From: DASQHY01 sp035602605
GTDB lineage: Bacteria; Acidobacteriota; Terriglobia; Acidiferrales; UBA7541
Direction of reading: 5' to 3'
Assembly (NCBI GenBank): GCA_035602605.1
Contig: DATNLZ010000008.1
Location: 91,245-155,244 of the forward strand
Length of the DNA stretch: 64,000 nucleotides
A program made the translations under genes and the position numbers. The number at the start of each line of letters is the position of its first letter. The stretch's first letter is position 1. This document shows, one piece after another, positions 17,014 to 26,652 of this stretch. Under the pieces are notes generated by a model. That model was not told the DNA's origin. It worked only from the letters and a program-made list of their open reading frames with translations, and searched no databases.

Positions 17014-18201
17014 TCATTCCGTTTTTTTCGAGAGCAGCTCTTCGAAAAGACTGATGTGCCGGTTAATCATGATGCCTTGAGAAAAAAGAGCAAGTGCGCG
17101 TTCCCTAGCTTGATTACCGACCTTGCCGACAAGGGATGGATCATCCAGAACACGCTGGAGGCATGAGGTAAGGCCTGCCACGTCGCCTGGCGGAAATTTC
17201 AGACCCGCACCATCCACAACTTCTCCGAGCCCACCGATGTCGGAAACAATGACGAGCCTGGCGCGCATCATTTGCTCAATCGCAGCGAGCCCGGCAGTCT
17301 CTTCCCACAACGATGGCATGACCACTGCCGTGACGTCCTGTAATTCACACTGCAAATCAGATCCCAGCCGATAGCCGGTGAAGGTTACACGTTCGCGCAG
17401 CTCGAGGGCGTCTGTCAACCTTTCGAGGCGCCCGCGCTCAGGACCATCTCCGATGAATTTCAATAAGAATTTATATCCGCGACGGTCTAATTCTTTAGCC
17501 GATTGGAGAAGAATCGGCAATCCCTTTTCATTGACGAGCCGGCCCACGTAGGCGAAACAAAGTGGCGTTGAAATGTCCGGGAAAGCTGCACCATCTCGAG
17601 GTGGAGGAGAAACATCCAGAATGCCGTAAAAAATGACCTCAGAGCGCGGGAGTCTAAGGCGGTGTTTAACGTGCTCGGTGATTGGTGCATTGCGAGCGAC
17701 CAGTTTGCACATCCAGTGGCGGGGAAAAGTGAACAGAAGCATTGCAAGACTCCTGGCAATGCCGGTCTTGGCCCGGTTGCACTCAACACACTTTTGATAG
17801 CGTCCCGCCTGGAAATGGCCCGGACAAACTGTTTGGGTCGGCTCGAAGAAAAACAGCCCGTTGGGACAAGCAGCCTGATAGCCATGATGCTCGACCACGA
17901 CGGGCTTGCACAGCAGTAATCCGAAAAGCATCGGCAAAAAGCAGGGGCCGGCGAGATGGATTACGTCTGCTTCGCGCACAAGTCGAAACAACGCAAGCCA
18001 AGTCGGCTGTCGCACGACGCGGAATGGCAGCGGACTGTCATCAAAGTCTCCTGAGGAGGTCGGCGTCGCCACGATGATGCCAATTCGCGATGCGCGATCA
18101 GAGCTGATCCTCCGTGCCAGCCCCTCGGCTAACAATCGAACATATGTTTCAACACCGCCTACGCTAGGCGCGAACGCATGCGTATAGATCAATACTTTCA
18201 T
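17014..18201 (-). CDS. Family 4 glycosyltransferase
   Basis: 395 residues from the ATG at 18199-18201, which begins the usual first strand (MKVLIYTHAFAPSVGGVETYVRLL). The frame is open upstream to 18369, but that extension is Arg-rich and unlike the family. The GGVETY nucleotide-sugar loop and the C-terminal LCFAYVGRLVNEKGLPILL and MPSLWEETAGLAAIEQMM segments (EX7E) mark a GT4 enzyme. An internal CPNGLFFFEPTQTVCPGHF region with several cysteines (CVEC) is often seen in this subfamily and might bind a metal. It acts in the cytoplasm on the lipid-linked glycan. Confidence 0.9.
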   Translation of the reverse strand: MKVLIYTHAFAPSVGGVETYVRLLAEGLARRISSDRASRIGIIVATPTSSGDFDDSPLPFRVVRQPTWLALFRLVREADVIHLAGPCFLPMLFGLLLCKPVVVEHHGYQAACPNGLFFFEPTQTVCPGHFQAGRYQKCVECNRAKTGIARSLAMLLFTFPRHWMCKLVARNAPITEHVKHRLRLPRSEVIFYGILDVSPPPRDGAAFPDISTPLCFAYVGRLVNEKGLPILLQSAKELDRRGYKFLLKFIGDGPERGRLERLTDALELRERVTFTGYRLGSDLQCELQDVTAVVMPSLWEETAGLAAIEQMMRARLVIVSDIGGLGEVVDGAGLKFPPGDVAGLTSCLQRVLDDPSLVGKVGNQARERALALFSQGIMINRHISLFEELLSKKTE

Positions 18202-18379
18202 GGACGGGTGTCTGGGCACGCCGGTAGAAGGTCCGGCAATTTCCCCGGCGAACGACAGTGCTTCCACGCGTTTGCGGAATGAACGCATTATCCGTGTCGC
18301 CCTCTGTGGACGTGCTTGAGCCGCCTCGCGACAATTTGAACGCGATGCCCGGTATCTTCGAGCAGCCATTTCATGAGGT

Positions 18380-19597
18380 TTACACGTAGGCAGAATTTTC
18401 CTTCAGGCGAACAGCCCGTTCAATGGCCTCTACCGTTCCCGCAACATTCTCTCGCGGCGACCAGCAGTCCAATTGATGGCGCGCGGCGCGTCGGATCTTG
18501 GCCAGCTTCGGTTCATCCTGCAAGGCCGCATTCAAAAGTTCGGCCAAAGCATGAACGTTACCGGTGGGGAAGACGAAACCACTCTCGCCGTGTTTGACAA
18601 GATCATACCGTGCACCTACCCTATCGCTGACAACGACGGGGCAGCGGCAGAGCATAGCTTCATTGACAACCACGGCAAAAGGCTCGTAATCCGAGGGAAG
18701 CACAAGCAAATCCGCAGCGCTGTAAACCTCCGGCAATTTGGATTGATTCACGAAACCAAGCATGCGCACGCGATCTCTGATTCCGAGTGTGCGCGCCAGC
18801 AGTTCTACTTCGTCACGCAGCGCACCGTCCCCCGCATAGACAAGGTAGGCATTTGGCACATCCGCTTGAGCGAAAGCATGGAGCAGGTCGAGCGGTCGCT
18901 TCCAAGGCTGAAGCTTAGCGCAAAAAAGTACAACACGGGCGGCGGTTGGTATGTTCCATGCCGCGCGGACCGCGCTACGGTCAGCCCGAGCAGCTTGTTC
19001 TACCCACCAGTCATTGTCGACGACGTAAGGCGTCAAAACCACACGTTCCGCGGGAATTCCAAGCGAATGCATCAGGTGTGCGCTTCCGCTCGATGGGACA
19101 ATGACCACATCAGCTAGACGAAACAGCCACCCCCAAAGCCAAGCCTTCAGTCTGGCCTTCCATCTCTGACCGTTGCGGGCCTGTAACTGATGCGCATCCG
19201 TGCCGAAAAGGACGGCCGTCTTTGTCCGCAGAGCTGCAGCCACTGTAATCCAGAACGTGGCACAGCGATAGCCGGTGTAAAGCACTACTGCGTCAAAATG
19301 ATCTTTTCGCAGAAGTCCCCACAACCCTGGGTTGTACAGACCCCAGAAGCGGCCAAGCCGGGAATGCCGTGCGCCGTTGGGAACGTGAGTCCACGGATAG
19401 CCATCGAGGAGGGGAACGTCCCACTTCACCGCAACACCGAATTCAGGGTCAATGTGAGACTCTGACCCCTTCAAAGTGCAGTAGGCCACAAGAATGTCGA
19501 GTTGCGGATGCTGCGCCAAATGGCGAAAGACCGGCGCACTGTATTGAACAGGATGAGAGGCAACAAAGAGGACACGATAGCGGCCGCGGTCGGTCAT
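18380..19597 (-). CDS. Family 4 glycosyltransferase
   Basis: 405 residues from the ATG at 19595-19597, where the family's first strand starts (YRVLFVASHPVQYSAPVFRHLAQ). The GT-B donor domain shows VVLFCAKLQPWKRPLDLL and VLPSDYEPFAVVVNEAMLCRCPVV (EX7E with E for catalysis and donor binding). The N-terminal SHPVQYSAPVFR motif is typical of a subgroup found in surface-polysaccharide loci. The start overlaps the stop of the broken glycosyltransferase upstream (ATGA), so the two are read from one transcript. Confidence 0.9.
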   Translation of the reverse strand: MTDRGRYRVLFVASHPVQYSAPVFRHLAQHPQLDILVAYCTLKGSESHIDPEFGVAVKWDVPLLDGYPWTHVPNGARHSRLGRFWGLYNPGLWGLLRKDHFDAVVLYTGYRCATFWITVAAALRTKTAVLFGTDAHQLQARNGQRWKARLKAWLWGWLFRLADVVIVPSSGSAHLMHSLGIPAERVVLTPYVVDNDWWVEQAARADRSAVRAAWNIPTAARVVLFCAKLQPWKRPLDLLHAFAQADVPNAYLVYAGDGALRDEVELLARTLGIRDRVRMLGFVNQSKLPEVYSAADLLVLPSDYEPFAVVVNEAMLCRCPVVVSDRVGARYDLVKHGESGFVFPTGNVHALAELLNAALQDEPKLAKIRRAARHQLDCWSPRENVAGTVEAIERAVRLKENSAYV

Positions 19598-19947
19598 TGC
19601 AAATGACTGGTTCCTTGCAGGGCTTCCGCATAACGTGCCCCGATTGCGGGCCACGAAAAGTAATTTATTTGTGCGAGCCAGCTGAGCTCGGCCAGCACGT
19701 GGCGAAGTAAGGAGTCGGAAAGGAGTCTCGCAAGCGCCACGGCCAGCGCCTCCCCATTCTGCGCCACCGCTCGTTTTCGCAGTTCATCGATCGCCGCGCG
19801 CCAGGCCTTATCCGCCCTGCGCATGCGAAATGCCTCGAGTTCGTATCCGAGCGGCACAAGACCTTGGCCCAGCCACGAGCAATACTCCTCGCGTCCATCG
19901 GTCGGCTCATCGCGCCGGCCGAGGAGAGTAATGGTTCTTCCTTTCAT
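19594..19947 (-). pseudogene. Internally deleted glycosyltransferase remnant
   Basis: 117 codons from an ATG at 19945-19947. The first 35 residues (RTITLLGRRDEPTDGREEYCSWLGQGL) look like the N-terminal sugar-acceptor strand and loop of a family 4 glycosyltransferase. The last 60 or so (NGEALAVALARLLSDSLLRHVL, then NYFSWPAIGARYAEAL) look like the C-terminal end of the same kind of enzyme. The roughly 250 residues of both Rossmann cores expected between them are missing, yet the frame is intact. It therefore appears to be an in-frame internal deletion product, unlikely to be catalytic. It could still be translated, because its stop is coupled to the next gene's start. Confidence 0.6.
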
Positions 19948-20034
19948 TCGGGAACGACGGACGCATAACGGCGGCGGACCGGCTGCGAATGGCTGATTTG
20001 GTGCACCGGTTCTTTCAAGTTGATCCACGTCCTT

Positions 20035-20799
20035 TCAACTCGCTGTCTTCACACCGCAACACCACGCCATAGGCGTGTTTTCCCCACTCAGTTCACGCAC
20101 CTCGCCGCCCGCGTCGGCCACGACTTTAGCCACGTGGCCGGCTTCGATAGCAGCTCCGCGCCAGCTCTTCCCGACTACCGCTGGGTCGAGCCCGAGCAAA
20201 ACCGCAAAACAGCGGCTAACATGAATCAGATGCGATGCCCACAGGGCATCCGCGATTCCCCATGCCACACGTCCGCGCCAATTCATCGTTGGCCTGAGTC
20301 CGCCGTTGAACTGAAATAAGAACCTGCCGCCGGGCTTCAGGATGCGCAACATCTCCCGCACATATTGAAAGACGAGCATCTCAGAGGGGAGGTGTTGAAG
20401 GACCAGATAGCTGAAAACGAAATCTGCCACATCTGTTCGCACGCACGAAAAGTCTTTGCCATTGCCGAGCAGCCACAAGATTTGTTCATGAGCACTATGA
20501 ATTTGTCGCGCTCGCCGCAACATCTCCAGTGAAAGATCGAAAGCATAGACCCGCTCGAAACGCCCAGCGAAGCTGCGAGTCATCCGCCCCGCGCCGCAGC
20601 CGAGTTCGATCATGACTTGCCCGCTGACTGGGAGGGAGCAGCGCTCAAGTATGGAGAGGACGATCCGCTGAAAATCATCTTCACCAGAAGCTAGAAACGA
20701 ATCCACATCCCACTCATGGCGCCACGACGCAATGTAATGAAAGGCGTTCTTGCGAGCCCGTTCATCCCAGTCACGACGCATTGTTTCCGTCACATTCAC
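20035..20799 (-). CDS. Class I SAM methyltransferase
   Basis: 254 residues from a GTG at 20797-20799, chosen because an AAGGGAG Shine-Dalgarno lies eight bases upstream. The longer TTG start at 20850 has none. The core shows RRDWDERARKNAFHYI and a motif I GQVMIELGCGAGRMTRSFAGRF, then VYAFDLSLEML and FVFSYLVLQHLP. The N-terminal pattern is common in sugar or polysaccharide methyltransferases. It sits between glycosyltransferase genes and probably methylates a sugar or glycan, though the target is unknown. Confidence 0.82.
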   Translation of the reverse strand: MNVTETMRRDWDERARKNAFHYIASWRHEWDVDSFLASGEDDFQRIVLSILERCSLPVSGQVMIELGCGAGRMTRSFAGRFERVYAFDLSLEMLRRARQIHSAHEQILWLLGNGKDFSCVRTDVADFVFSYLVLQHLPSEMLVFQYVREMLRILKPGGRFLFQFNGGLRPTMNWRGRVAWGIADALWASHLIHVSRCFAVLLGLDPAVVGKSWRGAAIEAGHVAKVVADAGGEVRELSGENTPMAWCCGVKTAS

Positions 20800-20884
20800 G
20801 TGCGATTCTCCCTTACCTGCTAGAATGCTGGGCAAACACAATGATTCCAACTAGCTTATTCCGTCTCTCTGCGCAATATACCAG

Positions 20885-22078
20885 CTATCCACGAGCTCCC
20901 GTCGTTGCTAGCTTCGTCCGGGCATTCTCTACCTCGGGCGAGAAATCCGACAGTCCAGTTACGTCGAAGAACCGCGGCCACCAGTTCTCGGGGGACATCC
21001 AACGCTCGACCCTAGGCCGCGCGTGCTCCAAAACAAGCTGGCGGTAGAACAGCGGCCTGGCGAGCACCTCGCGAATTATCTCTAGAAATGCTTCCGTGTC
21101 TTCCGCGCGGGGCACAAGCAACACATCCAGCGGAGGCTCGCTCAAGAAGAGTGAACTCGCCCCGCCGGGGGACGCGATGACGGGCACGCCGCACGCCAGG
21201 GCCTCAGCTACAACGTAGCCGAACGGCTCGTAGACTGAAGGGCACAGAGAAAAATCTCCAGATGAATAGATCGCGGGAAGCAACTCAGGAGGCGCGTCCT
21301 GGATGAGACGAACCCTGGATGTCCGGAAAGAATCTTCCGGGAGCTCGCCACGGATAGCAAGGACCCAATACACGTCCGGCAGCGCCCGGATCAAGGCGCG
21401 TACAACGCCGAAATTCTTCATCGGGTGGAGCGAGCCGACAAAAACACCGACACAGGCATCGGCCGGCAGGTCGAACGAACGTCGGCACGTTCCCTGGTCG
21501 AGGGGGGGGGATTGCCGGCTGGCGATGAGCGAAACAACGTGCGATTCATACCCGAAGAACCGAAGTACTTCTTCGGCCACTTGTCCTGAATTCGAAAGGA
21601 CCCGCTTGCCGCGGCCACTCAGCCGCTCCAACACCATCGAATCCCACCACTTCATTTTCCAATAGCCGCCAAGGGAGATGCGGGGGCGAATCACCTCCGC
21701 ATAGGCGCGATACGTGCCGTGATAAAAGTGCACTTGCTTGCAGCTGGGCGGCACCCGCAGCGGATACCAGCCGACTGTGCTGTGAGAGATCACCGCCGCG
21801 ACTTCTTCGTGCATGGACTGCTGCGCGGCTCGGCCTATGAAAAATCCTCGGAAGGCATCAGCAATTGGAGGACAAATCTTTTGCGCATATTGCAGGAACG
21901 AATGCGGGGCAGAATTTTTTCGGTGGAAGATCCGAACGGCGTAACCGTGCTCTTCCAAACCATGAATCTGCTCACGTATGAAAGTTTCCAGGCCCCCGAG
22001 TATTTCGGGTGGTTCTGGAGTCAAGATGAAAACTTCCTTTCTCACTTCACACGCTCCGGTCTTCATGGTAGCGTTCAC
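20885..22078 (-). CDS. Family 4 glycosyltransferase
   Basis: 397 residues. The GTG start at 22078 or the ATG four codons in are equally possible. It starts EVFILTPEPPEILGGLETFI, a GT-B N-terminal strand with the GG loop. The donor domain has CVGVFVGSLHPMKNFGVVRALI and LCPSVYEPFGYVVAEALACGVPVIASPGGASSL, a textbook EX7E segment. A run of nine G:C pairs at 21502-21510 lies within the coding sequence and keeps the frame (SPPL). Such tracts can slip during replication. The donor sugar is unknown. Confidence 0.9.
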   Translation of the reverse strand: MNATMKTGACEVRKEVFILTPEPPEILGGLETFIREQIHGLEEHGYAVRIFHRKNSAPHSFLQYAQKICPPIADAFRGFFIGRAAQQSMHEEVAAVISHSTVGWYPLRVPPSCKQVHFYHGTYRAYAEVIRPRISLGGYWKMKWWDSMVLERLSGRGKRVLSNSGQVAEEVLRFFGYESHVVSLIASRQSPPLDQGTCRRSFDLPADACVGVFVGSLHPMKNFGVVRALIRALPDVYWVLAIRGELPEDSFRTSRVRLIQDAPPELLPAIYSSGDFSLCPSVYEPFGYVVAEALACGVPVIASPGGASSLFLSEPPLDVLLVPRAEDTEAFLEIIREVLARPLFYRQLVLEHARPRVERWMSPENWWPRFFDVTGLSDFSPEVENARTKLATTGARG

Positions 22079-22244
22079 GCACCCACGCTATCTGCTCGAG
22101 ATGTGGGAGTCGGCGAGCAACTGTGAAGTGAGTTTCCAATGATTGGGATACGCGTGGCTAGATCCAAGGATCTTCTGATTTCAGACTCATTCATGCCTCT
22201 CGTTAACACAAGCTTGGTGACCTTCACATGTTTATGGTTCAAGG

Positions 22245-23315
22245 TCATTGCCGCAACTTTCGTGCCCACGCACGGGCCAGCAGCGCCGTGCCGCGCGCGG
22301 CATTTCCCAGGCTCCGCCGAGCGATAGCCAGCAGCTCGGCTAAAGCATAGTCGAGCGCTCCATTGCCAGCGAAATAGTCTAAATAGGCCAATCGCACTTT
22401 TTCCTCAGACCAGGCTCTCGCGGGAGCCGCAAGCTTCCGGCCGCATTTTTCGGTCGTTTCCAGTATCGTGTCCACGCGGTGATCGTAGGTGTACTCGCAC
22501 AGAACTTTCTCCCGAGCGACGTCGACGATGCGCCGCCGCGTTGATTCCTCACCAAGGTATTTTCGCACAAGAGGCACGATTTCTCGCGCTTCGTGATAGC
22601 CAATGAAGTGAACCCCCTCCTCAAAGCCGAGTTGCGTTAGCTCGCTCGGCAGCTTGGTGATTAACAATGCGCCTGCTGCCATCGCCTCGAAGACCCGCAA
22701 ATTTGCGTCCTGCGGGAAATCATCCCGGCCGATGTTCACGACCACCTGCGATTGGAGGTAAGCCCGGGCGGTTTCTTCCTGAGAATACCGGCGACTCCAT
22801 TCATTCATCCGGAAAGTCCGCGAGAGCTCCGGCAATAGACGCGCTCTCGTTTGATATAAGGGTCCCTCCGTTTGTCCCACCCAGCCAACTTCGAACACCC
22901 GCTCGAAATCTTCGTCTGAAAAAATTGAAGCGTCGATGGCGTGTGGAATTAAGTGGACCTGGGGATGACCTGCCTTCTGAAATTCTGCGTCGTAACCTGG
23001 ATGAAAGACAAAGACCAGGTCGAACACCATGGACCACGAAATTCGGCGACGCGTATAGGCGAAGGTGTCTATCTGGAAGCAAGCCGTCGGAATATCCACT
23101 GCGGTGAGCCCCCACGGAAGCATCGGAAGGAACTCGGGATGGAGGATCAAAGTAGGGCGCTCCGGGCACCTTTGCAAAAGTTGGTTGATATCTCCGTTCA
23201 GAGGAAAACTCGTCTCGACACCAACTACTCGGACCCCTCTTCGGCGAAAGGCGCGCGCGTAAGCGGCCGACTCTCGGACAAGATCTTCTTCCCTCCAGAG
23301 AACCAGAATTGTCAT
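22245..23315 (-). CDS. CgeB-like glycosyltransferase
   Basis: 356 residues from an ATG. It begins TILVLWREEDLVRESAAYARAFRRRGVRVVGVE, lacks the long first domain of GT4 enzymes, and has a middle segment EVGWVGQTEGPLYQTRARLLPEL followed by VVVNIGRDDFPQDANLRVFEAMAAGALLIT. The latter is the signature of the CgeB/glycosyl-transferase 1_2 group. The last 60 residues are an extra helical extension. Its neighbours are all glycan-assembly genes. Substrate unknown. Confidence 0.8.
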   Translation of the reverse strand: MTILVLWREEDLVRESAAYARAFRRRGVRVVGVETSFPLNGDINQLLQRCPERPTLILHPEFLPMLPWGLTAVDIPTACFQIDTFAYTRRRISWSMVFDLVFVFHPGYDAEFQKAGHPQVHLIPHAIDASIFSDEDFERVFEVGWVGQTEGPLYQTRARLLPELSRTFRMNEWSRRYSQEETARAYLQSQVVVNIGRDDFPQDANLRVFEAMAAGALLITKLPSELTQLGFEEGVHFIGYHEAREIVPLVRKYLGEESTRRRIVDVAREKVLCEYTYDHRVDTILETTEKCGRKLAAPARAWSEEKVRLAYLDYFAGNGALDYALAELLAIARRSLGNAARGTALLARAWARKLRQ

Positions 23316-23548
23316 CCCAGCCCTTCGGCGCAGTCTGCAGACTTTGCCTCACAGAAGACCCTCATTTGCCGGCATGACCTTTCAAGACTTCGAAAGTCCA
23401 ATGCCTGTAAAGACGGCGGGAAGCCTACCTGCCACCTGCCAGAATTTATTCACAAGCTTCGCATAACGCGGCCAGATATAGGCTTGGGAACATCTCACAC
23501 CGCCGAAGTGACGGACTGTCTCCCAGGAGAATCCCTTTGCAACCTGAT

Positions 23549-24622
23549 TCAGCGCGCGCCGGCGCCGTTTGCACGATTCTTCTGTGACTCGATAATTTGG
23601 TTCAGGATTTCGTCTAGGCTGACCGTGATCTGCCATTGTGGATAGTGGTCCTTGAATTTTCGCAGATTCGAGATGTAGCAAATATGGTCGCCCTTGCGGG
23701 CCCTCTCGACGTACTGCCAGTCCAGCTTCCGCCCCGTCACGATTTCGATTCTTGCGATCGCTTCGAGAATCGAGATGCTATTGGCACGTCCTCCGCCGAG
23801 GTTGTAGACCTCGCCGGACCGCGGATTGTACGCGAACTCTTCAACGGCGCGCACGACATCCAAGCTGTGAATGTTGTCGCGAACTTGCTTTCCCTTATAG
23901 CCAAAGACAGAATATGTGCCGCCTACCATCACGACTTTGACCAGATACGCGAGGAAGCCATGTAACTCAACCCCGGAATGTGATGGTCCGGTCAGACAGC
24001 CGCCGCGGAATATACCGACCTTCATGCCAAAGTAGAGGCCATACTCCTGAGCGAAAAGATCCGCGGCCGCCTTCGATGCGCCAAAGAGAGAATGCATCGT
24101 CCGGTCAATCCGGCAACTTTCGTCAATTCCATCAAAGTCGGCGGCATCAGCATAGTCATAACGCATCTCGTTTTCCCGCATCGGCTTTTCATTTGGTGCA
24201 TCGCCATAAACTTTGTTTGAGCTGAGGAAAACAAAAACCGCCTCAGGGCAGTGCTGGCGTGTGGTCTCAAGCAAGTTAACCGTGCCGAGTGCGTTCACCT
24301 CAAAATCAAGCAGAGGAATCTCGCGAGCCTTGTCGTGCGAGGGCTGCGCGGCGCAGTGCAAAATAAGGTCAAAACGATGCATCTTGAAAAGCTCGCTGAG
24401 CCGAGCACGATCACGAATATCTATGTCGCAATGCGTGAAATTCTTAGTCGACAGCTTCAGCCGTTCAAGGTTCCATATGGTATCACCCGCAGGACCGAAG
24501 AAAACGCTGCGCATGTTGTTGTCCACGCCGAAAACGCGGTGTCCCTGACGATCGAAATACTCGACGGCTTCAGAGCCGATAAGTCCGCTACTGCCTGTCA
24601 CGAGAATATTCCAGTTCTTCAT
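23549..24622 (-). CDS. NAD-dependent sugar epimerase (CDP-paratose/tyvelose 2-epimerase-like)
   Basis: 357 residues, an extended short-chain dehydrogenase. GSSGLIGSEAVEYF is the NAD-binding glycine loop, with an AAQPSHDKA core. The usual catalytic Tyr-x3-Lys reads FGASK, so Tyr is Phe. To my knowledge this is recurrent in one branch of tyvelose-epimerase-like proteins and is not a random loss. The downstream segments GGCLTGPSHSGVELHGFLAYLVK and GYKGKQVRDNIHSLDV are diagnostic of that branch. Its ATG overlaps the stop of the upstream paralogue (ATGA), so the two are translationally coupled and probably act on related CDP- or UDP-sugars. The exact substrate is not certain. Confidence 0.8.
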   Translation of the reverse strand: MKNWNILVTGSSGLIGSEAVEYFDRQGHRVFGVDNNMRSVFFGPAGDTIWNLERLKLSTKNFTHCDIDIRDRARLSELFKMHRFDLILHCAAQPSHDKAREIPLLDFEVNALGTVNLLETTRQHCPEAVFVFLSSNKVYGDAPNEKPMRENEMRYDYADAADFDGIDESCRIDRTMHSLFGASKAAADLFAQEYGLYFGMKVGIFRGGCLTGPSHSGVELHGFLAYLVKVVMVGGTYSVFGYKGKQVRDNIHSLDVVRAVEEFAYNPRSGEVYNLGGGRANSISILEAIARIEIVTGRKLDWQYVERARKGDHICYISNLRKFKDHYPQWQITVSLDEILNQIIESQKNRANGAGAR

Positions 24623-25734
24623 CCGCCCGCCTTCCGGAGAGACTCCGGCACATTCGCGACATAGAATTCTCGCAGCTCTGCTTCATTCTCCTCGATCCAA
24701 GCAAGGATGCGGTCGTAACCCTCTGCAATGCCAACACGCGGTTTCCAGCCGAGCATACGCTCGATTTTACGGTTATCGGTAACATAGAGGCAGGTGTCAG
24801 CCTGACGCGGGGTCTCCTCATAGCTGATCGGTATCTTCCTTTGTAATTTCTTTTGTAATAGAGCCGTCGCCTCTACCAACGAAAGTGAATTCGCCTCACC
24901 TCCTCCCACGTTAAAAACCTCACCGCTGATTCGATCAAGATGCTCGATTTGCACGTCGACGAGTCGGCAGAGATCTTCGATAAAAAGAATGTCGCGCACC
25001 TGTTTGCCGTTCCAGCCCAGATACTTCAGCGGCAAACCGAACCAGTGGGCGACTGCCCACCAGACGACCCAGCCCTGATCGGTTTTGCCGAACTGCCCTT
25101 CTCCCGAAAGCACACCGAAGCGGTTAACAACAACTTTGAGATCATAGGCCTGCGCGTATTCCTGGCAAGCCAGATCCGCCATTAGTTTGCTCAACCCATA
25201 CAGACTGCGGTTACTTCCATCTACGCTGAACTTTTCCGAAAAGCCGAACGCGGGATCGAAGCCTTCCACGGTCCGGCCATTCATCTGGTGACGGAATGCC
25301 TCGCAGTCCCACCGGAAACGTGTCTCGTCTTCCCGTATCGGAAAGGCGTTTACCTTGTCTGCGCTATACACGCGGTTCGTACTCCAAAAAATCAGCGGGC
25401 AACCTCGCTGACGCACGAACTCCAGTACATTAACGACACCAAACGTGTTGTTCGTGAAATCAAAAACTGGATTGGCATAGCCGGCCACAACAGAAGGCTG
25501 CGCACTTGTGTCGCAAACAAAATCGAGGCTCCTGGGCAGTACCGCGAAATCTTCGCGGTTGCGCACATCGCCGTGAACGAACTCGATGCCGTGGCGCTTC
25601 AGACGCGAAATATTTCTCTCGCTGCCCCTCCGTACCAAGTTGTCCATTGCCAGGACACAGTGGCCTCGAGATTTCAGGTGCAGTGCGAGTTGGGCACCGA
25701 CGAATCCGCAGCCTCCCGTGATCAAGATGTGCAT
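24619..25734 (-). CDS. NAD-dependent sugar epimerase (CDP-sugar epimerase-like paralogue)
   Basis: 371 residues from an ATG at 25732-25734. It has the extended SDR fold with GGCGFVGAQLAL for NAD binding, DTSAQPSVVAGY, an intact catalytic YGLSK and the branch-specific GWNGKQVRDILFIEDL. It is clearly a paralogue of the gene it overlaps by four bases, but keeps the catalytic Tyr that the other lacks. A pair of one canonical and one Phe-variant enzyme may perform successive steps or form a heteromer. The substrate is probably a nucleotide-activated deoxysugar used by the glycosyltransferases nearby. Confidence 0.82.
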   Translation of the reverse strand: MHILITGGCGFVGAQLALHLKSRGHCVLAMDNLVRRGSERNISRLKRHGIEFVHGDVRNREDFAVLPRSLDFVCDTSAQPSVVAGYANPVFDFTNNTFGVVNVLEFVRQRGCPLIFWSTNRVYSADKVNAFPIREDETRFRWDCEAFRHQMNGRTVEGFDPAFGFSEKFSVDGSNRSLYGLSKLMADLACQEYAQAYDLKVVVNRFGVLSGEGQFGKTDQGWVVWWAVAHWFGLPLKYLGWNGKQVRDILFIEDLCRLVDVQIEHLDRISGEVFNVGGGEANSLSLVEATALLQKKLQRKIPISYEETPRQADTCLYVTDNRKIERMLGWKPRVGIAEGYDRILAWIEENEAELREFYVANVPESLRKAGG

Positions 25735-25947
25735 ATCCTCATATCCCCCTCGAGGCGACGCGGAAGGGCGTTCTCAGAATAAATAAAGCTACCTCTAAAG
25801 AAGTCAGGGCGAGCCTGCCAGTCGAGTTTTTATCTGACTCGTATGAACTATTCGAACTGCACTGCTGAGCTATAATAGGAATCTCTTCAGTCCGTGGTTA
25901 CCTTGCCGCAGCATGTTCTCTATTGACAGCGCTGCATAAATATTGAT

Positions 25948-26652
25948 TCATACAATGATATTCGTCCGATCGTTAGATCCGTTCCCCGTTCTAATGCGAT
26001 CCGCGACGACATAATAGTTTCCTCCTCCCAAGATCATTTCCGGCGCGATTCCCAGTACGTTACGGATGAAGAAAGATCGCAGTCGGTTCTTCCAATTTCG
26101 CGGATGTTCGCCATCGGTGCTTCCCTCACTCACGAGATTATACCCAAGGCGTCCTAGCATTTGTCGAATCACCCAAGGCGAATATGGCGCTACATGAGAA
26201 GGCACGTTCATGAAAAATTGGTGACCCAAAATAGATTCGGTAAATGGTGTTTGAAGAATCAGCCTGCTGCCTTCCGGTATCCGGCGGAGTACTTCAAGAT
26301 TTACTTCGAACGGAACATGTTCTATCACATCGATATAAAAATAGAGTGCGGGCTGAGGGGCGTTGCTATGAAAAAATCCGAGCAGATCGTTGCGTGAAAC
26401 CGGAACTCCGAACGATTCCGCCAGAGAAGCGAGCTCGTCGTTAGATTCCACGCCGAGTAGGCCGCTCCTGCCCGACTCCTTCAGCCACAGTAGAAGCGCC
26501 CCTTCGCCGCATCCCAAGTCCACAATGTTTTCATGTCTTATGAACTTTACAAATTTTTCGTAAATGAAGCGGCCCTTGACAAGAGCTTCCTGCCTGTTTG
26601 AGGCATAACAGCAATGGAACTCCGCTGCTTGAATAGGCGCCATCGGTCTCAT
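25948..26652 (-). CDS. Class I SAM methyltransferase
   Basis: 234 residues. Motif I is ENIVDLGCGEGALLLWLKESG followed by GLLGVESNDE. The acidic loop and FYIDVIEHVPFEVNLEVLRRI are typical of class I enzymes that modify polysaccharide or lipid-linked substrates. An ATG three codons in (26643) has a better-placed GGAAAG Shine-Dalgarno and may be the true start. The C-terminal half contains FTESILGHQFFMNVPSHVAPYSPWVIRQML, common in sugar-locus methyltransferases. The target is unknown. Confidence 0.8.
   Translation of the reverse strand: MRPMAPIQAAEFHCCYASNRQEALVKGRFIYEKFVKFIRHENIVDLGCGEGALLLWLKESGRSGLLGVESNDELASLAESFGVPVSRNDLLGFFHSNAPQPALYFYIDVIEHVPFEVNLEVLRRIPEGSRLILQTPFTESILGHQFFMNVPSHVAPYSPWVIRQMLGRLGYNLVSEGSTDGEHPRNWKNRLRSFFIRNVLGIAPEMILGGGNYYVVADRIRTGNGSNDRTNIIV

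Noticed and set aside
25871..25876. A TATAAT on the plus strand
   Set aside because: No matching -35 and no plus-strand gene follows, so it is probably chance.
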